Shown in pieces: positions 1 through 8,626 of a DNA stretch of 55,040 nt. This DNA is from Lacticaseibacillus brantae DSM 23927 (GTDB taxonomy: Bacteria > Bacillota > Bacilli > Lactobacillales > Lactobacillaceae). The notes beneath the pieces were generated by a model. It searched no databases, was not told where the DNA came from, and saw nothing but the letters and a program-made list of their open reading frames with translations. A program made the position numbers and the translations under genes. Position 1 is the stretch's first letter; each line of letters starts with the position of its first letter. Location: the NCBI RefSeq assembly GCF_001436115.1, contig NZ_AYZQ01000006.1, positions 1 to 55,040 of the forward strand, written 5' to 3'.

Positions 1-1182
1 TCAGCAAGTGCTGCATCAACAGCAAGCGAGAATTCAACTGCGTTGTCAGAAACAATGTCTGCTAACAGCACCACATCTAAGTTCGCTAGTCAGACAGAAT
101 CAACTGCAATGTCAGAAGCCTTGTCAACGGCAAGTCAAAACTCTGAAACCGCAAGTACCGCGCTTTCAACCGCAATGTCCGAAACCTTATCTGCATTATC
201 AAATAATGGTGGTGGCAATAACGGCAACGGTGGTAACACTGGTAATGGCGGGAACAACGGCAACGGCGGATCAACATTACCAAATGGTAACGGCGAAGAT
301 GGTTACTTGACCTTGAACAATGCAATTGCAACAATTGTTCAACGGCACGTCGAAACGGTCATCTACGATAAGCCAAATGGTAAGATTACTAACCGTGAGT
401 TAGCAGAAGGTACTGACTGGAAGGCATTCCAGCAATATACTGATGCTAATGGCTTGGTATGGTACAACTTAGGTGGCAACCAATGGATTAAGTCAACTGG
501 TGTCATTCTTGATGCAAAGCCATTCACCTACAAGGAATTGAGCAAAGTCGGCGTGGTTAAACCTGGTACGTCCGCACCCGTTTACAGCCTTCCAGGTGTA
601 AAGGGTCAACTCAATGGCCAAGTACTCAAGGCTGGTACCGCATGGCACATTAGCGCTTCCGTCTACACAAACGATGGGACACTTTGGTACCGTGTTGGGA
701 CGAACCAATGGGTCAAGGCAGAATTCATCAATCTCCGTGGTGAACAAGGTTTCCGTGATGTTGCGACGATTAAGTACGCAAAAGGCTACGGCATTGCCGT
801 CTGGACCGATGCGAACGAATCGGCAGCAACAGGCAAGAAACTTGAGGCTGGCTCGTCATGGCAAGTCTTTGGCAAGACAGTTGGTAAGAATGGTCACACC
901 TTCTACAACATTGGTGGCAAGCAATGGATTGACGGCACTTACGTTATCTTACGTTCGTCACACAGCACGACCGTAGTTCCTAAGAGCCAGACGACAATTA
1001 AGTATGTACCAGGCTATGGAATTAAGACCTGGCAATCACCAACTTCTAAGGTTTCCGGTGAAACCTTACTAGATGGGCAGACTTATAGCGTTTGGGCGAC
1101 AGAAGTTGTGAATAACAACGTCTGGTACCAAGTCGGCGATAATCAATGGATCCAAGGTAAGTTCACTACTGGACTTCGTTAG
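1..1182 (+). CDS. Serine-rich surface protein with SLAP-like wall-binding modules (5' end outside window)
   Basis: The frame is open from base 1, so this is the C-terminal 393 residues of a longer protein. The first ~66 residues are almost only Ser, Ala, Thr, Glu and Asn, as in serine-rich repeat adhesins, which are usually heavily O-glycosylated. A Gly/Asn linker (about bases 205-275) follows. Then come four modules of ~60 residues, each ending in a motif like NLGGNQWIK, VGTNQWVKA or IGGKQWIDG. They resemble the SLAP domain that holds lactobacillar S-layer proteins non-covalently on the wall. There is no LPXTG signal. The modules closely match the C-terminus of the GH101 protein at 42398-48199. 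A perfect hairpin terminator follows. The role of the missing N-terminal part is unknown; adhesin is inference. The GT8 and Gtf3-like genes just downstream are candidates for its glycosylation. Confidence 0.8.
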   Translation, partial: SASAASTASENSTALSETMSANSTTSKFASQTESTAMSEALSTASQNSETASTALSTAMSETLSALSNNGGGNNGNGGNTGNGGNNGNGGSTLPNGNGEDGYLTLNNAIATIVQRHVETVIYDKPNGKITNRELAEGTDWKAFQQYTDANGLVWYNLGGNQWIKSTGVILDAKPFTYKELSKVGVVKPGTSAPVYSLPGVKGQLNGQVLKAGTAWHISASVYTNDGTLWYRVGTNQWVKAEFINLRGEQGFRDVATIKYAKGYGIAVWTDANESAATGKKLEAGSSWQVFGKTVGKNGHTFYNIGGKQWIDGTYVILRSSHSTTVVPKSQTTIKYVPGYGIKTWQSPTSKVSGETLLDGQTYSVWATEVVNNNVWYQVGDNQWIQGKFTTGLR

Positions 1183-1203
1183 AATCCGATAGTGAACACA
1201 AAC

Positions 1204-1239
1204 AAAAACCCCTGAGGGCTGATGCCCTCAGGGGTTTTT
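1204..1239. terminator. Bidirectional intrinsic terminator
   Basis: A 16-bp perfect stem (AAAAACCCCTGAGGGC and its complement) with a GATG loop ends in T5 in both directions. It serves the serine-rich protein gene and the convergent sigma-factor gene. Confidence 0.9.
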
Positions 1240-1248
1240 GTGTGGCTT

Positions 1249-1806
1249 TTAATTGCGTTGCTCAATTAAAAGTCGCTGGTATTTGGTCAGGATTTGGTTG
1301 CGAATGCGCCCGACCCGCTGATGAGAGATGGCAAGTCGTGATGCAATCTCCGTATTGTTGAATTGATCAAAATAACGTAGTAAGAGAACTTGTCGCTCTG
1401 TTGACGTCAGATCGGCATAGACTAAGGTCAGAAGGTTATTGGTTTGTAGGCGATCGCTGGCCAAATAAGCAGTGTCTTCAGCCATAATAGTTAAAGTGTC
1501 AGTGTCGACAGTAAATGCTGTCTGTCGACGGCGCGATTGGTCTTTGGCGCGGCTAATCAGCGTCTTGTAGACGAAATACCCAGCCAAGCGATTGAATTTT
1601 TTGATGGCTTCTGGCGTGTTGGTTGGGTCGCGGTATTTCACAAAAATAAGCATGCCATCATGGAAAAGATCGTCATAGTTAGACGCAAACCGTGGTACAG
1701 CCATACGTGCGAGTGCACCATAAACAACGGCCTTGTTGGCCAGAAAGAGATCAAAACCCGCTTGATATCGGTTTTGCATTGTTTCCACATCCAAGTTGCG
1801 TCCCAT
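1249..1806 (-). CDS. Sigma-70 family RNA polymerase sigma factor (ComX/SigH-like)
   Basis: This 185-residue protein has a region 2-like segment (DDLFHDGMLIFVKY, about residues 44-57) and a C-terminal region 4 helix-turn-helix (LTSTERQVLLLRYF followed by NNTEIASRLAISHQRVGRI). It would direct RNA polymerase to alternative promoters. Length and layout fit the SigH/ComX-type competence sigma factors of lactobacilli, and a ComK-like gene lies directly upstream on the same strand. That context favours a competence role, but the ComX assignment is inference. No good Shine-Dalgarno precedes the ATG at 1806; a second Met ten codons in is an alternative start. Transcription runs leftwards into the shared terminator. 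Confidence 0.65.
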   Translation of the reverse strand: MGRNLDVETMQNRYQAGFDLFLANKAVVYGALARMAVPRFASNYDDLFHDGMLIFVKYRDPTNTPEAIKKFNRLAGYFVYKTLISRAKDQSRRRQTAFTVDTDTLTIMAEDTAYLASDRLQTNNLLTLVYADLTSTERQVLLLRYFDQFNNTEIASRLAISHQRVGRIRNQILTKYQRLLIEQRN

Positions 1807-1809
1807 GGG

Positions 1810-1843
1810 TCACGAGATTATCATTCCGGTGATGATATCGTGA
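1810..1843. promoter_or_regulatory. Imperfect inverted repeat upstream of the sigma-factor gene
   Basis: TCACGAGATTATCAT faces GATGATATCGTGA with one bulged base. It lies just before the sigma-factor start codon, so it could be an operator or an mRNA hairpin that hides the start. No matching regulator is recognised. The rest of 1844-1980 shows no gene. Confidence 0.35.
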
Positions 1844-1980
1844 CTATAACGGGATTTTCCACTAGATGTTAGGTCGCAGCAATCAGCAATAATCGCGGGA
1901 GTTAACGGGCTACTAAATCAAATCGGTTCCCCCGCACTCGTGTCTCCAGGGGATTAGAAGGGTTAAGCCAAATTTTGCGA

Positions 1981-2712
1981 CTAAATTAAACTAACTGTTA
2001 ATTCATCATTGAGTAAATCTGCCAAGCCAAAGAGATTTCGCCCATGTTCAGTGGCGTCGATATCGTTCACAGCAAGTTCAACCCCTTTGTAGATGACTGC
2101 GGGGACCGGCTTGGCTTTGTTGTTCTCGGGTGTGGCCTGTTGTGTCGTCAGATAACGTAAAAGTCCAGGCTTTATGGCGGCAAAGTGAACGTTGTGTAGC
2201 GTGGTGGCAAACCAAACGAACTCGCTCATTTGTTTGCGGCCCATTGACGTATGCGCCTCAACGGTGATTGTTTGTTGGTTAATATTGAAAGTCGCAAGGA
2301 TTTGTTTTGGACCGGTGAAATCAATCTGGCGCAACCAATGACCAGAGATCCAAGTTGTATCGCGGTTTTTGGCACTTGAAAGTGGGATATAGTATTCATT
2401 ATTCAGCACGATTACAGGCCGTTGATGCCCAAGTCCCAATTGTGTCTCCAAGTATTGCCGCTCAACGCGAGTTTGAATAGTGAGGTGATAGTATGTTCGC
2501 ATGAGTTGCTGCATCAAGGTGCGGGTATGAAAGCCGGTCAGGTAAATGCCCTCGAGACCATCAACGACCAGCGTGTGAAACTGACCGTCTTCAATTGGGA
2601 AAATAGCAAGTGTGCCGCCGCCAATTTTTCCTCGGCGACGAAGTGGGATATCATGGCCAACCAGTAATTCCGAGAGTCGCAAAATTTCAGTACCGAAGTG
2701 GGGCAAATTCAT
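1981..2712 (-). CDS. ComK-like competence transcription factor
   Basis: This is a 243-residue protein. Residues ~30-150 follow the layout of the ComK family: a beta segment GGTLAIFPIEDG, then a region ending in a P-V-I-V hydrophobic strand, YYIPLSSAK and DTTWISGHWL. This parallels the T-x-A-x-x-P, LSS and GWIS features of Bacillus ComK. ComK activates DNA-uptake genes. The protein is about 50 residues longer than B. subtilis ComK, with an extra C-terminal stretch. The start has a strong GGAGG at 2723-2727. A TATAAT box on the minus strand (2743-2748) overlaps a cre-like sequence, so carbon source may affect expression. The family call is from memory of motifs and is moderate; DNA-uptake genes are not in this window. 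Confidence 0.55.
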   Translation of the reverse strand: MNLPHFGTEILRLSELLVGHDIPLRRRGKIGGGTLAIFPIEDGQFHTLVVDGLEGIYLTGFHTRTLMQQLMRTYYHLTIQTRVERQYLETQLGLGHQRPVIVLNNEYYIPLSSAKNRDTTWISGHWLRQIDFTGPKQILATFNINQQTITVEAHTSMGRKQMSEFVWFATTLHNVHFAAIKPGLLRYLTTQQATPENNKAKPVPAVIYKGVELAVNDIDATEHGRNLFGLADLLNDELTVSLI

Positions 2713-2742
2713 CTAAATCACTCCTCCGTATTTGGTGAATGA

Positions 2743-2758
2743 ATTATAGCGCTTACAC
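2743..2758 (-). promoter_or_regulatory. -10 box of the comK-like gene overlapped by a cre-like site
   Basis: The minus strand reads TATAAT next to the AGCGCTTACA core of a catabolite-responsive element. Against the cre consensus WTGNNANCGNWNNCAW the site has two mismatches. The -35 is poor. CcpA control is inference. Confidence 0.4.
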
Positions 2759-2861
2759 AAAATCAAAAATAGACCATACCCTGATATCTCGTGATGCGGC
2801 ATGCTTAGCAGGATGATTTTTGCTATACTAAAAAGTGAAAATGTTTAAAGAGGGGCAAGTC

Positions 2862-3746
2862 ATGAACAAACGTGCAGTGGTGTATTTGGTCAGTGGGAAG
2901 CATGTGACGCTGACGGCAACATCTTTATATTCATTGATTGATTCCTATGACTCGACGGATTCTTTGGAGGTTTTGGTCGTTCATGCGGATATCTACCCAG
3001 ATGATCTCAAAATTCTGCAGGATTTGCCTGAAATGATGGGCAAACCTCAGATTATCGTTAATTTGTTGGATCCACCAGCTAAAGTCGATGAAATTGATTA
3101 TGACAATGATCGCTATCCAAAGATGGTGTTGTGGCGGTTGTTTTTAGCTGATTCGTTAGTCGATTATGACCAGCTTATCTATCTGGATAACGATACGTTA
3201 GTCTATCGCTCGATTGATCAGATGTTCAATCTGGTGCCTGATGATAAGGCCTTCGGTGCGGTTCCAGATTACTATATTCACCTCCAGGCATTAGTGCCAA
3301 GTTCCCATACTTATCAAGAAGAACGGTCGTTAAATTATATCAATGCTGGAGTTTTAGTGATAAATGTGCATACTTTCAATCAATTGATTCCTGCTGAGTC
3401 AATTTTGCAATTCACGATTGACAATCCTGATTTTCAATTCGCAGATCAAGGAATCCTTAACGCGATTGGGGAAGGGTACATTGAATTGCTGCCGTTACGC
3501 TTCAATGATCAAAAGAGCGAACATTGGCTTGAAAGCTATGCAAAACCGTTGAGTGAAGAATTCAGCCAAGAAATCATAGATGAACGCGAGCAACTTGTGG
3601 TTCGGCATTTTATTCAATATGTTTCCAATGACATGCCCTGGGAACACTTGCGCACTGATGATCGATTCGAAGACGATTTCTGGGCGACCTTGATGGCAAT
3701 GAAGCAGAAAGCCATTGAATGGTCACGGAAGCAGGACCATCGCTAA
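2862..3746 (+). CDS. Family 8 glycosyltransferase
   Basis: This 294-residue protein has the GT8 hallmarks: a DND metal/nucleotide-sugar motif in LIYLDNDTLVY, preceded by YPKMVLWRLFLAD, then NAGVLVINV and DQGILNAIGEG. GT8 enzymes are retaining transferases that use UDP-glucose or UDP-galactose. I start it at ATG 2862, which has AGAGGGG eight bases upstream, rather than at the in-frame GTG 2835. A TATACT -10 box lies at 2824-2829. GT8 enzymes occur in gene clusters that glycosylate serine-rich repeat proteins. With the serine-rich protein upstream and three Gtf3-like genes downstream, this is a candidate for surface glycoprotein modification. Substrate and acceptor cannot be read from the sequence. 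Confidence 0.85.
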   Translation: MNKRAVVYLVSGKHVTLTATSLYSLIDSYDSTDSLEVLVVHADIYPDDLKILQDLPEMMGKPQIIVNLLDPPAKVDEIDYDNDRYPKMVLWRLFLADSLVDYDQLIYLDNDTLVYRSIDQMFNLVPDDKAFGAVPDYYIHLQALVPSSHTYQEERSLNYINAGVLVINVHTFNQLIPAESILQFTIDNPDFQFADQGILNAIGEGYIELLPLRFNDQKSEHWLESYAKPLSEEFSQEIIDEREQLVVRHFIQYVSNDMPWEHLRTDDRFEDDFWATLMAMKQKAIEWSRKQDHR

Positions 3747-3800
3747 TCAGCGCCTCATGCCAAGTGAAATTTGAATGACTCCGGTCTGTTGAAAACAGAC

Positions 3801-3846
3801 AAAAAACCATCCTGAGCTGGCTTAAAGTAGCTCAGGATGGTTTTTT
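3801..3846. terminator. Bidirectional intrinsic terminator
   Basis: AAAAAACCATCCTGAGCT pairs perfectly with AGCTCAGGATGGTTTTTT. It ends the GT8 gene and the convergent Gtf3-like operon. Confidence 0.92.
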
Positions 3847-3861
3847 GCTTTGCATAGGTTA

Positions 3862-4920
3862 TTAAACTGTCAGGCCCGCTGGGTTAAAATCGTTGTCCAA
3901 AATTCTCCGCTCAGCCTGTTGGAGCGCATTGGCGGTGAACCAACCGTCGCGTAACAAGCGCCCCATCTGCGCTGTGTGGGTTAATGTGTCTGCGAGAACA
4001 TCATCAGGGGTTCGTAAGACGATGTCATCAATCTCATCGAGACTGTTGAGTGCAAAGCCTAATTTATTAGCTTCAATAAAAGGAGCCACGGCACTAGATT
4101 TTGGAACAATGACCGGCATGCCGTGGGATATGTAAAGCGAGACTTTGTGGGGATGATTATAATTGGTGTAGTCGGCGTAGGACTTTCCTTCGAGGTTAAT
4201 GTCCCATGCAAGACCAAAGGCCCGTGGGAGGTGATTAATCAAGTCCCACTGGTGATAAGCGCCGCCGTATGTCACTTTCGGATTAGCGTTTAGTCTGTTG
4301 GCTAACTCGTCGTTGGTCACCCCCAGAGCTGTTGCTGGTGTGTCATATGGCCAATCGATGAGATAATTGGATTTAAAAAGATTACCTGCTAGGACAATTT
4401 CACGCTGGAAAGTATCAATCGAAATTTCATACTTGTCCCAGCTGTGGTCATCATCGAGATAGTCAAGTAGGCGGTAATCAACCATCGGCACGGTGACGCC
4501 CTCTTCACGGAGGCGATTGGCCATGGCTGGGCCATGTACGACCAGCACGGCGGCTTTGTTAAAGTATTCAATTTCGTCGAAGTCATTTTTAACTGACTCA
4601 AAGCGCCAAGAGTCGACGTCGTGAGCAAAGACAACTGGCTTCATACCTCTTTTATTCATTTGGTCGATGAAAAAAGTGTCAAATTTATGGCTAATCCAAG
4701 ATGGATACTGAATAACGACCATGTCACCAGAATTTAAACCAGCCGTCAATCCATCAATTCGTGAAATTTTGGCGGCGTCTGATTCGCCATTGTCGTTGTA
4801 AAAGAATACGTGGATAGGCTTATAGCCTGCAGCGACGCCAATTTTTGCAATATCATCTTTTGCTTTTGCTGATGCATCGAAACCAGCCCCGGCATAAATT
4901 GAAGTAATCCACTTTTGCAT
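3862..4920 (-). CDS. Gtf3/galactofuranosyltransferase-like glycosyltransferase, copy 1
   Basis: This 352-residue protein is the last gene of a three-gene operon of paralogues. It resembles the GT-B family that includes Gtf3 (which extends sugars on serine-rich repeat adhesins) and WbbI-like beta-1,6-galactofuranosyltransferases. Shared marks are an N-terminal GFDASAKAK, DNGESDAAKI, FFIDQMNKRG, FVHDVDSWRF-type motif (here FAHDVDSWRF), a central YLDDDHSWDKYE, and a C-terminal YNHPHKVSLYISHGMPVI. The start is ATG 4920, seven bases after GGAGG at 4928-4932; the GTG at 4926 sits too close. It begins two bases after the stop of copy 2, so translation is probably coupled. UDP-galactopyranose mutase at 8625-9740 supports a galactofuranose donor, but glucose or another sugar is possible. 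Confidence 0.75.
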   Translation of the reverse strand: MQKWITSIYAGAGFDASAKAKDDIAKIGVAAGYKPIHVFFYNDNGESDAAKISRIDGLTAGLNSGDMVVIQYPSWISHKFDTFFIDQMNKRGMKPVVFAHDVDSWRFESVKNDFDEIEYFNKAAVLVVHGPAMANRLREEGVTVPMVDYRLLDYLDDDHSWDKYEISIDTFQREIVLAGNLFKSNYLIDWPYDTPATALGVTNDELANRLNANPKVTYGGAYHQWDLINHLPRAFGLAWDINLEGKSYADYTNYNHPHKVSLYISHGMPVIVPKSSAVAPFIEANKLGFALNSLDEIDDIVLRTPDDVLADTLTHTAQMGRLLRDGWFTANALQQAERRILDNDFNPAGLTV

Positions 4921-4922
4921 GG

Positions 4923-6014
4923 TCACACCTCCACGCTATTGTCTTGATTGAGGTATTCAGTATTGTAAACAAACTTCGGGTCCAACACACACTTCTCAGC
5001 CTGTAGAAGCGCATTGGTTGTGAACCAACCATCGCGTAGCAGTCTGCCGACTCGTGCAGTGCTGTCGAGGATATCAGCGATAACATCGTCAGGAGTTTCA
5101 CGAATGACCTGGTCAATCTCGTGGATATCATCAATTGCAAATCCAAGGTGGTTTGCCTCAATGACAGGAGCTACGCCACTCGCTTTGCTGACGATGACGG
5201 GCAAACCATGAGAGAGGTATAGTGATACTTTGTGTGGATGGTTATAATGGGTGTAATCTTCATAGTAGCTGCCAGCCATATTACTGTCCCACGCCAGACC
5301 GAATGCGTGTGGAAGCCGATTGGCTAATTCCCATTGACCAAACCCCCCAGCAAAAGTAACCTTTGACATCTGGTTAAGTTGCTCCCGAAATTGTGGTGTG
5401 GTGGCGCCAAAGGCGATAACAGGTGTCTCTAAGTCCCAATTAAGCAATAATGCTTGAGACTTAAGAAGATTCCCGGCCATGACTACTGAGCGGTGAAAAG
5501 AATTAATGTTAGATTCATACTTATCCCATGAATGATCGTCATCAAGGTAGTCATTAAATGGTTGCAAGATTAACGGAACATTGACACCTTCGTCATGCAG
5601 ACGGTCCGCCATCGCTTGACCATGCACAATGATTGCAGCTGCCTTATTAAAGTATTCTGTTGAATTCTTCTCTGCGGTCTTCATATGATCAAAGCGCCAA
5701 GAGTCAATGTCGTGAATCCACAAGATTGGCAAAGCCCCGCGCTTATTCATCTGATCGATAAAGAATGTGTCGAACTTTGCCCCTATCCATGCAGGATGCT
5801 GGATGACAACGATATCGCCAGCACCCACCGCAGCAGTGATGCCGTCAATCCGGGCGATTTTTGCGGTATCAGGTTCGCCATTATCGTTATAATCAAAAAT
5901 ATGAAGCAATTCATAGCCATTGGCTGCTCCGATGGCTGAAATGTCCAGGCGTGATTTTGCAGAAGCGTCAAAACCGACACCTGCCCCGCTAAATGTACAA
6001 ATCCATTTTTTCAT
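4923..6014 (-). CDS. Gtf3/galactofuranosyltransferase-like glycosyltransferase, copy 2
   Basis: This is the middle gene of the paralogous trio, 363 residues. It has the same frame of motifs: GFDASAKSR, DNGEPDTAKI, FFIDQMNKRG, WIHDIDSWRF, YLDDDHSWDKYE and YNHPHKVSLYLSHGLPVI. It carries a longer C-terminal tail (DPKFVYNTEYLNQDNSVEV) than its neighbours. A run of G at 6021-6025 gives a plausible ribosome site. The HDIDSWRF segment and the HPHKVS helix probably line the donor pocket, by analogy with the family's two-lobed fold. The three copies differ most in the middle (about residues 170-230), where acceptor contacts would be expected, so they may add different sugars or linkages. The product is most likely a cell-surface glycan or a glycosylated surface protein. 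Confidence 0.75.
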   Translation of the reverse strand: MKKWICTFSGAGVGFDASAKSRLDISAIGAANGYELLHIFDYNDNGEPDTAKIARIDGITAAVGAGDIVVIQHPAWIGAKFDTFFIDQMNKRGALPILWIHDIDSWRFDHMKTAEKNSTEYFNKAAAIIVHGQAMADRLHDEGVNVPLILQPFNDYLDDDHSWDKYESNINSFHRSVVMAGNLLKSQALLLNWDLETPVIAFGATTPQFREQLNQMSKVTFAGGFGQWELANRLPHAFGLAWDSNMAGSYYEDYTHYNHPHKVSLYLSHGLPVIVSKASGVAPVIEANHLGFAIDDIHEIDQVIRETPDDVIADILDSTARVGRLLRDGWFTTNALLQAEKCVLDPKFVYNTEYLNQDNSVEV

Positions 6015-6031
6015 ACGTTACCCCCAAAAAA

Positions 6032-7093
6032 TTATCGAAGTTCATCAATCTGGTAATCGAAATCTGGCACTAGTACCTTTCGTTCGGCCTGCAGAAAGGC
6101 GTTTGCCGTAAACCAACCATCGCGCATCATCCGGCCAACACGGGCTGTATGCTCAAGAATATCCTCGATGACCTCGTCGGGCGTATCATTAATGATTTGA
6201 TCTACTTCATGAATGTCATCGATAGTGAAACCAAGATGGTTAGCTTCGATGAGCGGGGCGATGGCGCTTTGTTTTGAAATAATCACCGGCATACCGTGGG
6301 AAAGATAAAGTGAAACCTTGTGAGGGTGATTATAGTGAGTGTAGTCGGCATAAGGGCGGCCCTCGAGATTGTGATCCCAAGCAAGCCCAAACGCTCTTGG
6401 CATCGTCTCAACGAGATCCCATTGGAAAAGCCCGCCGCCGTAGGTTACTTGTGGGTTAGCACGCAGTTTATCTGCAAGATCATCGTCAGTCACACCAAAA
6501 GTCGAAATTGGTGTTTCTAAATCCCAATCGACCAAGAATTGGGACTTCAGCAGGTTACCTGCCATGACTAGCTGGCGATCAAAGTCTTCCGCGGGAATTT
6601 CATACTTGTCCCATTGGTGCTCATCATCTAAATAATCAAGCAAAAGATGATCAACCATTGGCGCAGTGACGCCTTCTGCGCGCATACGATCAGCCATTGG
6701 TTTACCGTGGACGATGAGAACTGCTGCTTTATTAAAGTAGCCCATTTCGTCAAAGCCGTCTTTTACCCAATTAAAGCGCCAAGAGTCCACGTCGTGAACG
6801 AAGATGATCGGTATAATGCCGCGTTTGTTCATCTGGTCGATGAAGAAAGTCTCAAATCGATAACTGATTAGCATTGGATACTGGATGACAACAATATCAC
6901 CAGGATTGACCCCGGCAGTAATCCCATCAATGCGAGCAATTTGTGCTTCATCGGTTTCACCAGAATCAATATATCGAAAAACATTAATCGCTTCATATCC
7001 ATGGTCGACTCCGATTTGTGCGACGTCGTTTTTAGCTTTGGCAGTGGCGTCAAACGAGAAACCAGAGTTCATCTTAATAATCCACTTTTTCAA
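6032..7093 (-). CDS. Gtf3/galactofuranosyltransferase-like glycosyltransferase, copy 3 (TTG start)
   Basis: This is the first gene of the leftward trio, 353 residues. The start codon is TTG at 7093-7091, fixed by GGAGG at 7101-7105 with seven bases of spacing; the protein begins (M)KKWIIKMNSGFSF. Motifs match the other copies: FFIDQMNKRG, FVHDVDSWRF, YLDDEHQWDKYE, YNHPHKVSLYLSHGMPVI and GRMMRDGWFTANA. The 17-base gap to copy 2 and the shared strand indicate one transcript. The weak TTG start on the first gene may limit expression. The trio looks like the result of local duplication; donor and acceptor are not known. Confidence 0.75.
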   Translation of the reverse strand: MKKWIIKMNSGFSFDATAKAKNDVAQIGVDHGYEAINVFRYIDSGETDEAQIARIDGITAGVNPGDIVVIQYPMLISYRFETFFIDQMNKRGIIPIIFVHDVDSWRFNWVKDGFDEMGYFNKAAVLIVHGKPMADRMRAEGVTAPMVDHLLLDYLDDEHQWDKYEIPAEDFDRQLVMAGNLLKSQFLVDWDLETPISTFGVTDDDLADKLRANPQVTYGGGLFQWDLVETMPRAFGLAWDHNLEGRPYADYTHYNHPHKVSLYLSHGMPVIISKQSAIAPLIEANHLGFTIDDIHEVDQIINDTPDEVIEDILEHTARVGRMMRDGWFTANAFLQAERKVLVPDFDYQIDELR

Positions 7094-7269
7094 GAGTTTT
7101 CCTCCATGACGTTGAGATTAGTTTCTAAAAAGTCATTAATAATACAAGTTTACCTAAATAATGATAGCATAATTTAGCCCGAAAATCTGGGTACACCAGG
7201 ACGCGGCCGTGAAGTTTCTGGTACAATTGTGCGAGTTCGGATAATTTTCAAGAAAGCATAGGAATGATC

Positions 7270-8586
7270 ATGGAACAGCAACATTTAAAAAAAGAAATTG
7301 GCTTATTCGCTGCTTTAGCAACGGTGATGGGCACGGTTATCGGCGGCGGGGTATTCTTCAAGGTTGCCACGGTCGTACAAGCGACACAGTCTGCGAGCCT
7401 GACACTGCTGGTTTGGTTGCTCGGTGGTCTGCTGACGCTGGCTGCTGGGCTAACGGTCACGGAACTGGCTGCGGCGATCCCTAAGACGGGGGGCGCGGTC
7501 AAATATATCGAGTACACGTATGGTAAACTACCGGCCTTTTTGCTGGGTTGGGCGCAGATGATTGTGTACTTTCCGGCTAACATTGCCGCGTTGTCGATTA
7601 TTTTCGGGACGCAATGGGTCGCCTTGTTGCATTGGTCCAATAGTGCCATCGTCCCGGTGGCAATTGTCGCTGGGGCCAGTATCACGGGACTGAACTTCCT
7701 GGGGGCCAAGGTCGGTGCACGGGTGCAGTCGTTGGGCTTAATTTTCAAGCTGATACCGATTGCACTGATTATGGTGGTGGGCCTCTTTGCGCCAGCCCAT
7801 GTGACGTTTGCCTGGACGGCGCTGATTTCGCCGCAGCAAACGAGTTTCTGGTCAGCCTTCTCCGCTGGGCTCGTGGCGACGATGTTTGCCTATGACGGTT
7901 GGCTCGGCGTCGGTGCGATTGCCGGTGAAATGAAGAACCCGAAGCGCGACCTTCCGCTGGCGATTGGGGGCGGGTTGCTGGCGATTACGATTATCTATGT
8001 CCTGATTAACTTGGTATTTGTTCGCACACTACCGATTGCTGACTTGGCTGGCAATTTGAATGCGGCGGCGGACGCGTCGATGAAGATTTTCTGTGACCTC
8101 GGGGGCAAGCTAGTCACGGTTGGGATTTTGATTTCAGTGTATGGCGCTATCAATGGCTACACGATGACGGGGATGCGGGTGCCGTTTGCGATGGCAGAAG
8201 AAGACGCGCTCCCATTCAGCCACTTGTTCAAACGCTTGTCACCACATACTTCAGTGCCATACTTTGCCGGGAGCGTTCAGTTCCTGATTGCATTGATCAT
8301 GATGTTACTGGGGAGCTTTGATTTGCTGACGGATATGTTGGTGTTTGTGATGTGGGGGTTCTCAGTCGCCTTATTCGTCGCTGTCTTCATCCTGCGTCGC
8401 CGCGAACCAGACATGGATCGCCCGTACCGGGTACCGGGTTATCCGATTGTGCCAGCAATTGCGATGATTGGCGGAGTGTTCATCCTGGTGGTGACGGCCA
8501 TTACGCAACCGCTCCTGGCCGTGATTGGAATTGTGCTGACAGCGATTGGCGTGCCAGTCTATCTGTGGAATGAACGGCGAAAATAA
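7270..8586 (+). CDS. APC-family amino acid permease
   Basis: This protein of about 438 residues is strongly hydrophobic, with around twelve membrane helices. It begins with the APC signature around VMGTVIGGGVFFKVATVV, where the helix-1 GGG motif binds the amino-acid backbone. The GAIAGEMKNPKRDLPLAI segment is typical of SteT/YfnA-like members. It would exchange or import amino acids by proton coupling or antiport. ATG 7270 is preferred over ATG 7264, because the AGG at 7260-7262 is too close to the latter. It lies divergent from the Gtf3-like operon, and the two probably share the 7094-7269 promoter region. The substrate cannot be told. Confidence 0.85.
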   Translation: MEQQHLKKEIGLFAALATVMGTVIGGGVFFKVATVVQATQSASLTLLVWLLGGLLTLAAGLTVTELAAAIPKTGGAVKYIEYTYGKLPAFLLGWAQMIVYFPANIAALSIIFGTQWVALLHWSNSAIVPVAIVAGASITGLNFLGAKVGARVQSLGLIFKLIPIALIMVVGLFAPAHVTFAWTALISPQQTSFWSAFSAGLVATMFAYDGWLGVGAIAGEMKNPKRDLPLAIGGGLLAITIIYVLINLVFVRTLPIADLAGNLNAAADASMKIFCDLGGKLVTVGILISVYGAINGYTMTGMRVPFAMAEEDALPFSHLFKRLSPHTSVPYFAGSVQFLIALIMMLLGSFDLLTDMLVFVMWGFSVALFVAVFILRRREPDMDRPYRVPGYPIVPAIAMIGGVFILVVTAITQPLLAVIGIVLTAIGVPVYLWNERRK

Positions 8587-8590
8587 GCAA

Positions 8591-8626
8591 ACAAAAACGG
8601 CAGTGCATGTGCACTGCCGTTTGTTT
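8591..8626. terminator. Bidirectional intrinsic terminator
   Basis: AAACGGCAGTGC pairs with GCACTGCCGTTT around a short ATGT loop. It lies between the convergent APC permease and glf genes and runs up to the glf stop codon. Confidence 0.88.

Noticed and set aside
7248-7748. 166-codon open frame antisense to the APC permease
   Set aside because: Its residues mirror the membrane helices of the permease read on the other strand, and no start signal is seen.
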